Below are positions 56,702-64,000 of a DNA stretch of 64,000 nucleotides, piece by piece; positions within the stretch are counted from its first letter, which is position 1, and each line of letters starts with the position of its first letter. The notes beneath the pieces were generated by a model. The model saw only the letters and a program-made list of their open reading frames with translations, was not told where the DNA came from and searched no databases. The DNA is taken from contig NC_023754.2 in NCBI RefSeq assembly GCF_000499845.2, forward strand, positions 10,012,584-10,076,583. Direction: 5' to 3'. The position numbers were made by a program, and so were the translations under genes. This stretch comes from Phaseolus vulgaris. Its lineage: Eukaryota; Streptophyta; Magnoliopsida; Fabales; Fabaceae.

Positions 56702-57770
56702 CTTTTGACAAAAAGATAAATTCTACTCTAATATTTACATTAGGGTCTTGGCATTTTTGAACATGTAAGGAAATGTTTCTCTGCCATCAGTAGCATAGTC
56801 CTTTGATTAAGAAATCTATCTTTTCTGAGATGAAGCCAAACCCAGTCTCCCTCCTAAAAAATATCTTTCTCTTCCCCTTATTGCTATGTTTCATGTATTT
56901 CTCTGTTTGTTGTTCTATTTGTTCTTTAATCGTCTCATGCATTTTCTTTACAAATTCAACTTTTATCACTCATTCCTTATGCACAAATTCTTGTAGATTA
57001 GGTAGAGGTAAAAAATCTAAAGGAGTAAGAGGATTAAATCCATACACAATCTCAACTGGAGAAATATTAGTAGTTTTATGAACTACCCTATTATATGCAA
57101 ACTCAATATGGGAAAGGTATTCATCCCAAGATTTGTGGTTTCCTCTCATGATAGACCTAAGCATAGTGGAAAAAGATCTATTTACAACTTCAGTTTGTCC
57201 ATCCGTTTGAGGATGACAAGAAGTTGAGAAATTCAACTTAGTTCCTAGCCTTTCCCAAAGAGTTCTCCAGAAATGGCCTACAAATTTAGGATCTCTATTC
57301 GAAACTATGGTCTTGGTTAAACCATGTAGTCTTCCCACTTCTCTAAAGAAGAGCCTAGAGATATCGTTAGCATCATCCACTTTATGGCATGGTATAAAAT
57401 GAGTCATCTTGCTAAACCTATCCACTACCACATTAATGGAATCAAAACCTCTTTGTGTCCTAGGAAGTCCTAATATGAAATCCATGCTTATATCTTCCCA
57501 AGGAGTACTTTGAAAAGGTAAAGGAGTATAGAGTCCACGAGGCATTGTTTTAGACTTAGCTTTTAAACATGAAATGCATCTATAACAATGTCTTTGTTCA
57601 TCTTTCCTCATGTGTAGCCAAAAGAATTTTCCTTTTAAAAGCTCAAGAGTTTTATCAACTTCAAAATGGCTCATGAGTCCTCCTTCATGTGATTCTTTTA
57701 CAAGGAGTTTTCTATGTGTTCCTTGAGGTATGCAGAGTTTTCCTTCTTCAAAGCTGTGCAAAGCAAAGGG
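56702..57770 (-). pseudogene. Reina-like (chromovirus) integrase fragment
   Basis: The main open frame (57761-56970, 263 residues) holds the HHCC zinc finger (KESHEGGLMSH and CYRCISC). The integrase core follows: WEDISMDFILGLPRTQRG, VVVDRFSKMTHFIPCHK, TIVSNRDPKFVGHFW and CHPQTDGQTEVVNRSF, so the three catalytic acids are present. It ends IVYGFNPLTPLDFLPLPNL. After a stop, a decayed tail (about 56969-56750) resembles the region leading to the chromodomain. RT is missing: the right edge is cut by a Sirevirus junction at about 57765. The left edge is next to the LARD. Confidence 0.85.
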
Positions 57771-57774
57771 AATT

Positions 57775-57798
57775 TGTCTCCATCAAACAGGGGGAGAT
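57775..57798 (+). other. Sirevirus purine tract preceding the 57799 LTR
   Basis: TTTGTCTCCATCAAACAGGG followed by GGAGAT, the same tract that precedes the 3' LTR at 2967. Here it sits upstream of an LTR that is followed by a primer site and gag. Confidence 0.8.
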
Positions 57799-59383
57799 TG
57801 TTGAAGCTGGAGGAAGCTTCTTCCCTACCAAGGCTTGATGTGTGTTTGCTGAAGAAAATGGCTTGAGTGCTTTGAAGATTGTAATAGGTTTTTAGATTCA
57901 TTTGTAATTAGGCTTGTAAGTGTGTGATTGCCTTTTGCTGTATAACCTATCCTAGATGCCTAACCAAGTCTAGATCAAGCACATGATGTGGTTAAATGGG
58001 TTTTGAAAAGTTTTTTTAAAATGGTTTTAAAAGTTTTAAATCAGTACACAAATAAATATGTTTTATGAAGAAAGAATCTGTTTATTTCTTCTCTGTTAAA
58101 AGGCTTTTCTAAAAGTTCTGTTAGAGACCACAGGCAAAGCTTAGTTCGTTATTTCAGTTAAAGCTGAGCTGACCTACTTGTCTTCATTTAATCTGTTTCA
58201 CTGTGAAAGAATCGGTTTGCCCTTTGATCAGTTGAAAGGTTTTTCACAAGTTAGTTAGGGCACCAAAGGTACAACTCAGACAGTTATTTCAGTTAGCTGA
58301 GTTGGCAGTTTTCACAAAATAAATCTGTTAAGTTCAAAAATGAATCTGTTGTTTTCATAACTGCTTTTCAACTGTTTTTTGAAAAGAAGTTAGAAATTGT
58401 TTTCTATATAAAGAAAAGTCTCTCTCACATGAATTAGGGTTGAGCAATTACGTTTTTGACAGAGATCAAACATTGTCCATGTGAGAAGAAGGATTGAAAG
58501 ATTTTTGAAAGGTTTTCCAAAGAGATTTTCAAGTGTGCTTGTTCTAGGAAACCTTTGATCTTGGTGAAGGTGCTGGTGCAGTTTCTGCAGCAAATTGAGC
58601 TACTGGTTTTGAGTTCTTGCATCTTCTTTTCAGGTGTAATCTTTCCTTTATTCTTGTTTGTAAAGGTGTAAGTGTTAGTCACTCCTTGATAGGGTTTCTT
58701 GGAGTGCAAGGTGTGCTGAAATAGGGTTTTTCAGCATTGTTTGTGTTGTTCTTGTAGTGTTCAAGAACTGCTGTGTTTGTAAGTAATTGGTACTGTTTTT
58801 TAGTGGATTCCACCTTGGGGTAAGGTGTGACTGGATGTAGCTCTGCATGAGTGAACCAGTATAAAAACTTGTGTGCCTTTTCTTCTCATCCCTGCACTCG
58901 TTTCTGGTTTTGCTTATTTCTGTCAAGAACTAAATCTGTTCTTTTGAAATTGAATATGTTAATTATGGGTTTGAGTAAAAACTGTTCTTCCTGATTTGTT
59001 AAGGTTCTCTGATCATAAACAAGGTTGCTGTATATGATGGTTTAAGTGATTAGTGAACAAACTGTCCATTCATTAAAATCTGAGAAAGAATCATTCTTCT
59101 TAAAACCTTGTGTTGAGTAATTTTGTTTGATTTCTAAGCATAGTTGTATCCTTCATCCTCACAATATTAAGCTGATCTGATTCTGTTATAATTCTCTGTT
59201 GATCACATTTTTACATTGAACAAATTCAAATTGTGTCAAGACTGCTCTGAAGAATCAATCTGTTTCATGTAAAAACAATCTGTTCTTTTTGCCTCTGGAA
59301 TACTGAAAATTGTGTTCTTGCGAAAATTTTATAAGCTCAATTCACCCCTCCCCTCTTGAACTTAGACACTAATAGACCCAACA
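57799..59383 (+). repeat. LTR of the right-hand Sirevirus (1585 bp)
   Basis: TGTTGAAGCTGG...GACCCAACA. TATA box CTATATAAAG at about 58404-58413. Carries the GACTGGATGTAGCTCT block near 58831, present also in the LTR ending at 49798, and the polypyrimidine CACCCCTCCCCTCTTG near its end. Functions as 5' LTR of the gag-pol that follows. Confidence 0.88.
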
Positions 59384-59427
59384 ATTGGTATCAAGAGCTA
59401 GGGCTTGTATTTTGCTCAAGTGTGTGC

Positions 59428-61084
59428 ATGATGTCTGAGTTTAAAATGCCTTTTGCTGAAGGTGCGTCTATTAATAGACCTCCTATGTTTGGTGGTGTTA
59501 ACTATGCTTTCTGGAAAATCAGGATGAAGATCTTTATGGAGTCCATTGATATGGGAATCTGGGATGCAGTGGTCAGTGGACCTTTTATACCTATGCAAGT
59601 TGTCAAAGAAGCCTTGGTCTGAATGGAGTGAAACCGAGAAGAAGAAGGCCCAATATGACTCCTTAGCCAAGAATATCATCACCTCTGCACTGAATATGGA
59701 TGAGTTCTTTAGAGTCTCTCAATGTAACTCAACAAAGGAGATGTGGGATGTACTAGAGGTGACTCATGAAGGGACTGATGATGTGAAACGGGCAAGGAAG
59801 CACTCACTAATTCAGGAGTATGAGCTGTTTAGAATGCAATCTGAAGAAAGTATTGCAGATGTGCAGAAACGATTTACACACATTGTAAATCACCTCACTG
59901 GCCTTGGTAAAGTCTTTGACAAGGAAGAGCTTAACATAAAGGTACTAAAATGTCTTGATAGGAGCTGGCAGCCTAAGGTAACAACAATCTCAGAATCCAG
60001 AGATTTATCCAAGATGTCCACTGCTGTACTTTTTGGAAAGTTGATAGAGCATGAAATTGAGCTGAAAATATTGAAAGAACAAGAAACAGTGGAGAAGAAG
60101 GCCAAAGGAATTGCTCTGAAAATTACCATGGAACATGATACAAGTGAGGAAGAAGGTGATCCAGAACATGATGAAACTGTGAGTCTGCTCACCAGAAAAT
60201 TCAGCAGGTTTCTCAGAAAGAAAAACCGTGACAGAACTCAGCAAAGAAAGAGGTATTCCAAACAACCTAATGATTCAAATTCTTCCAATTACACATGCTT
60301 TGGATGTGGTAAACCAGGTCATATAAAAGATGATTGTCCAATCAATCAAAATAAAGAAAAACCAGCAAGCAAGAGGAATGACAAAGGCAAAGGTAGAAGA
60401 GCATATATCACATGGGAAGAAAATGATGTATCTTCATCTAGTAATTCCTCAACTGAAAGTGAAGAAGCAAATCTTTGCTTCATGGTGAATGATGAGGGAT
60501 CCAACTCTGACTCAGTAAGTAATTTCTCCACTGACTCTGAAAACTATGATCAGCTGCTAATAGCCTTTAAGGAAACACATGATGAAGCAAACAGGTTGGC
60601 TATAATGTGCAACAGATTGAATAGAGTTAATAGGGTACTTGAACCTAAGGTCAAAGCTCTTGAAGAAGAACTGCACAAAGCTAAAACTGAATTGATTAGT
60701 CTTGAGTTGACATGTTTGCATGCATCAATTAAAACTTGTGATAATTGTAAGAAGCTGGAAAAACAGGTTGAGTATTTGTTAAAAACACTTTCAAATTTCA
60801 CTAAAGGAAGAGAAAATCTTGAAACCTTATTAGGTTCACAGAATGCTGTTTTCAATAAAAATGGTTTAGGATATAATCCTGGAATGAAAGGTAATGTAAA
60901 AAAGCTGTCCAGTTTCTTTGTTCCTTCCAAAACAGGTTTTTCCTCTTTTAGTTATTCAAAAACGATGCATATTGCAACATGTTTTTATTGTATGAAGTCT
61001 GGTCATGTATCTAAAAACTGTAAAGCTAGGAGGTACCTTGTTCCTAAAGGATTGGCCAAATGGCTTCCTAAGGAAAGGTATTAA
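59428..61084 (+). pseudogene. Sirevirus gag (one frameshift)
   Basis: ATG 59428 (MMSEFKMPFAEGASINRPPM) reads to the frame change near 59600, after which KKPWSEWSETEKKKAQYD continues for 500 codons. Core UBN2 gag: EMWDVLEVTHEGTDDVKRAR, KRFTHIVNHLTGLGKVFDK. First knuckle CFGCGKPGHIKDDC is complete, followed by an acidic Ser-rich segment, a long coiled coil (EPKVKALEEELHKAKTELIS) and a second complete knuckle CFYCMKSGHVSKNC near the end. Two knuckles and the coiled coil are shared with the gag at 44854. The C-terminus is GLAKWLPKERY, then TAA. Confidence 0.9.
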
Positions 61085-61096
61085 TCATGCTGGACC

Positions 61097-62340
61097 CTAG
61101 ACTAAAGGGGTATCATAAGTGCTAAAACTGTTTTGTTGCAGAAAAACAGCAGGAGAAACCAGTGGTATCTTGACAGTGGCTGCTCAAAACACATGACTGG
61201 TGATGTGACTCAGTTCATAAATTTGAAACTCAAAGCTGAAGGGCATGTCACATATGGAGATAACAATAGAGGAAAAATTCTTGGAAGAGGAGATATTGGT
61301 ACTAAAGACTCAACTACTATTGAGAATGTCCTATATGTTGAAGGGCTAAAACATAGTCTTCTAAGCATTAGCCAGCTGTGTGACAAGGGATACAAGGTCA
61401 ATTTCGAAGCCAATACTTGTACAATTTCAAATGAAAATTCTGGTAAGGTGCTGTTCACTGGAAAAAGGGTAAACAACATTTATCTCCTTGACATTATAAA
61501 GAGTTGTTCTAAAAATGAGTGTTTGCTATCTAAAAATGATGAGTCATGGCTGTGGCATAGGAGACTAGCTCACATTCACACAAATCACTTGAATAAGCTA
61601 AAATCTAAGGAACTTGTTTCTGGCTTACCAAACATAAAGTTTCAAAATAACAGATTGTGTGATGCCTGTGTAAAGGGAAAACAGATTAGAACTTCCTTTA
61701 AATCAAAAGATATGGTTTCTTCAAATAAAGCTTTGGATGTTTTGCATATGGACTTATTTGGACCATCTAGGACTGCTAGCTTAGCTGGAAATTACTATGC
61801 TTTGGTGATTGTTGATGATTTTTCAAGATATACATGGACTTTGTTTCTTGCTTCTAAAAATGATGCATATAAAGCCTTTAAGAAACTTGCTAAGGTTCTG
61901 CATAATGAAAATGAAAATAGGATAAAACAGATTCGTATTGATCATGTGGGAGAATTTCAAAATGCAAAGTTTGATAAATATTGTGAAAAACATGGGATCA
62001 TACATAGTTATTCTGCTCCTAGGACACCCCAACAAAATGGTGTTGTTGAAAGAAAGAATAGATCACTAGAAGAATTAGCTAGGACTATGCTAAGTAAATC
62101 TGGTTTACCTAAATATTTTTGGGCTGATGCTGCATACACTGCTTCTTATGTGCTTAACAGAACATTAATTAGACCAATTCTTAAGAAAAATCCCTATGAA
62201 CTGTATAAGGGTAGGAAGCCTAGCATTAGTCATCTTAGAGTGTTTGGCTGCAAATGCTTTGTTTTAAATAATGGTAAAGATAATCTGGGAAAATTTGATC
62301 CTAAATCAGATGAAGGAATAGATATTGGATATGCTATAAT
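61097..62340 (+). pseudogene. Sirevirus pol, protease and integrase
   Basis: Same frame as gag, separated by TAA 61082-61084 and a second TAA at about 61109; the frame then stays open past 62340. Protease active site WYLDSGCSKHMTGD at about 61161. Pre-integrase zinc region (WLWHRRLAHIHTNHLNKLKS, CDACVKGKQIRTSF). Integrase core with VIVDDFSRYTW, RIDHVGEFQN and NGVVERKNRS, so the three acids are present. Post-core motif HLRVFGCKCFVL. Frame is lost near 62335, just after SDEGIDIGYA. Confidence 0.9.
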
Positions 62341-64000
62341 GGTCATGCTTATAGAGTATATAACAAAAGATTGCTTGCAGTTGAAGAATCTATACATGTT
62401 GTATTTGATGAAACAGATTTTTCTGTGCCCAAATCTGTTCTGGATGAACCTGGTATGGATGATTTAAGAACCATTATGCAACAGAATCAATCTAGTGAGC
62501 TTAATGCTACTAATCCAAATTCTGTCAAAGAATCTACTGTGAATGCAGGATTGCCTAAAGAATGGAAGACTCCAAGGGATCTCACTCTTGACAATGTAAT
62601 TGGTAAAATTGAGAAAGGAGTCTCAACAAGGAATTCACTCAACAATTTCTGCAGAACAGTGGCTTTTGTGTCACAGATTGAGCCTAAAAGTCTGGAAGAA
62701 GCACTGCAAGACAACAATTGGATAACAGCAATGCAGGAAGAGCGGAACCAGTTTGAATATAATGAAGTGTGGACTTTGGTTCCAAGAAAGCATGAGATGA
62801 ACATCATAGGAACCAAGTGGGTGTACAGGAACAAGATGGATGAACATGGAGCTATCACTAGAAATAAAGCAAGGCTGGTTGCTAAAGGGTATAACCAAGA
62901 AGAAGGTATTGATTTTGGTGAAACCTATGCACCAGTAGCACGTCTTGAAGCTGTCAGACTACTTCTAGCATTTTCCAGCATACAAGGTTTCAAGCTGTTT
63001 CAAATGGATGTCAAGAGTGCATTTCTAAATGGCTACATAAATGAAGAGGTGTTTGTATCTCAGCCTCCAGGGTTTGAAGATCACAAAAATCCAGAACATG
63101 TGTACATGCTTAAGAAGGCCTTATATGGATTAAAGCAAGCACCTAGGCAATGGTATGAAAGGTTAAGCGAATTTCTGCTTTCTCAAGGTTACAGTCGTGG
63201 CAATTCAGATAAAACTCTCTTTCTAAAGAAGAAAAATGAAGATATCATACTTGTGCAAGTCTATGTAGATGATATTATCTTTGGATCCACAAATGAAGAG
63301 ATGTGTGAAGACTTTGTGAAAACCATGAAAAGTGAGTTTGAGATGTCAATGTTAGGAGAAATGAATTTCTTCCTAGGACTACAAGTTAAGCAACTCAAGG
63401 ATAGAATTTTCATAAGCCAAGAAAAATACTGCAAGGAACTGATCAAAAAGTTTGATATGAATCAATGCAAAGCAATCAGCACTCCTATTTCAACAAGTTG
63501 TCAGCTGGATCAAGATGCTGCAGGAAAATCAGTAGATCAAACGAAGTATAGGGGATTAATTGGTTCCTTATTATACCTAACTGCCAGCAGGCCTGACATT
63601 ATGTTTGCTGTATGTTTATGTGCTAGATATCAATCTGATCCAAAGGAATCACACTACAATGCAGCAAAGAGAATTCTGAAATATTTGCAAGGATCTAAGG
63701 ATGTTGGATTGTGGTATCCTAACAAGGTATCTTTAAATTTGATTGGTTTTTCAGATTCTGATTTTGCAGGCTGCAAAGTTGATAGGAAGAGCACAAGTGG
63801 GACTTGTCACATGCTTGGATCAAGTCTAATCTCTTGGCATTGCAAAAAGCAAGCTTATGTTGCTCTCTCCACAGCAGAAGCAGAATGCATAGCTGCTGGA
63901 AGTTGCTGTGCTCAAACCTTATGGCTAAGACAACAACTAAGTGATTTTGGAATTCTGCTAAATAACATACCTATAAATTGTGATAATACTAGTGCCATTA
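62314..64000 (+). CDS. Sirevirus pol, reverse transcriptase and RNase H (partial)
   Basis: Open to the window end, about 560 codons, in the frame one step away from the integrase part; coding proper starts at the frameshift near 62335 (GHAYRVYNKRLLAVEESIHV). RT: NNWITAMQEERNQFEYNEVW, GTKWVYRNKMDE, LVAKGYNQEEGIDFGETYAP, YGLKQAPRQWYERL and the active site VYVDDIIFGS at about 63259. RNase H: GFSDSDFAGCKVDRKSTSGT and STAEAECIAAG, with CDNTSAI at the edge. No stop codon seen, which argues for recent activity of this pol half. Confidence 0.92.

Larger units (their letters stand above)
57799..64000 (+). mobile_element. Sirevirus (Copia superfamily), gag-pol, cut by window end
   Basis: LTR 57799-59383, primer site TTGGTATCAAGAGC at 59385-59398, gag 59428-61084, pol from about 61097 to the window end within RNase H. 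Only three clear lesions: a gag frameshift near 59600, two stops between gag and pol, and a pol frameshift near 62335. The best preserved autonomous-type element in the window. The 3' end, any env-like ORF and the second LTR lie outside. Confidence 0.92.

Overview
This is nuclear DNA from a flowering plant, most likely a legume (Phaseoleae such as Vigna or Phaseolus). The evidence is intron-containing plant genes (phi-class glutathione S-transferase, 2-oxoglutarate dioxygenase), Sirevirus, Tat and Reina-like LTR retrotransposons, CACTA, hAT and L1 relics, and AT-rich intergenic DNA. The species cannot be fixed from sequence alone. No rRNA, tRNA, CRISPR or bacterial features were recognised.

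Host genes are few, and all lie on the minus strand. Exon 1 of a phi-class GST runs off the left edge (9-152). A complete three-exon relative sits at 13810-14678. A two-exon feruloyl-CoA 6'-hydroxylase-like dioxygenase at 35386-37180 is intact except for one nonsense codon in exon 1. Fragments of a beta-1,3-glucanase (about 24720-25005) and of a synaptotagmin C2 domain (about 25415-25685) are gene debris.

The rest is layered transposons. (1) 2058-11908: an old Copia element with TTAAC target duplications, split by four insertions; one of these is itself split by a hAT MITE. (2) 16120-22482: a minus-strand Tat-type Ty3/gypsy element that kept gag/protease scraps and a broken antisense extra ORF but lost RT, RNase H and most of integrase. 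(3) About 22630-24620: a long inverted repeat. (4) 25777-30517: a minus-strand Copia with 267-bp LTRs and non-TG/CA ends. (5) 31430-40570: CACTA relics around the dioxygenase gene. (6) 41359-47742: a minus-strand Sirevirus derivative with no pol but an intact 399-codon ORF in the env-like slot. (7) 47896-49798: an L1 LINE fragment broken by a Sirevirus LTR. (8) 50352-56696: a non-coding Tat-like LARD full of tandem arrays. (9) 56702-57770: a Reina-like integrase fragment. (10) 57799-64000: a plus-strand Sirevirus with gag and pol, running off the right edge.

The nesting gives a relative order of events. The Copia at 2058 is oldest. The Tat element, the 25777 Copia and the LARD are young, with LTR pairs differing by about 1.4-2% when counted by eye. 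The three most interesting objects are the pol-less Sirevirus with its intact accessory ORF, the LARD with its GATAA-rich array, and the Tat element whose longest coding remnant is antisense. I saw no defence or biosynthetic cluster.
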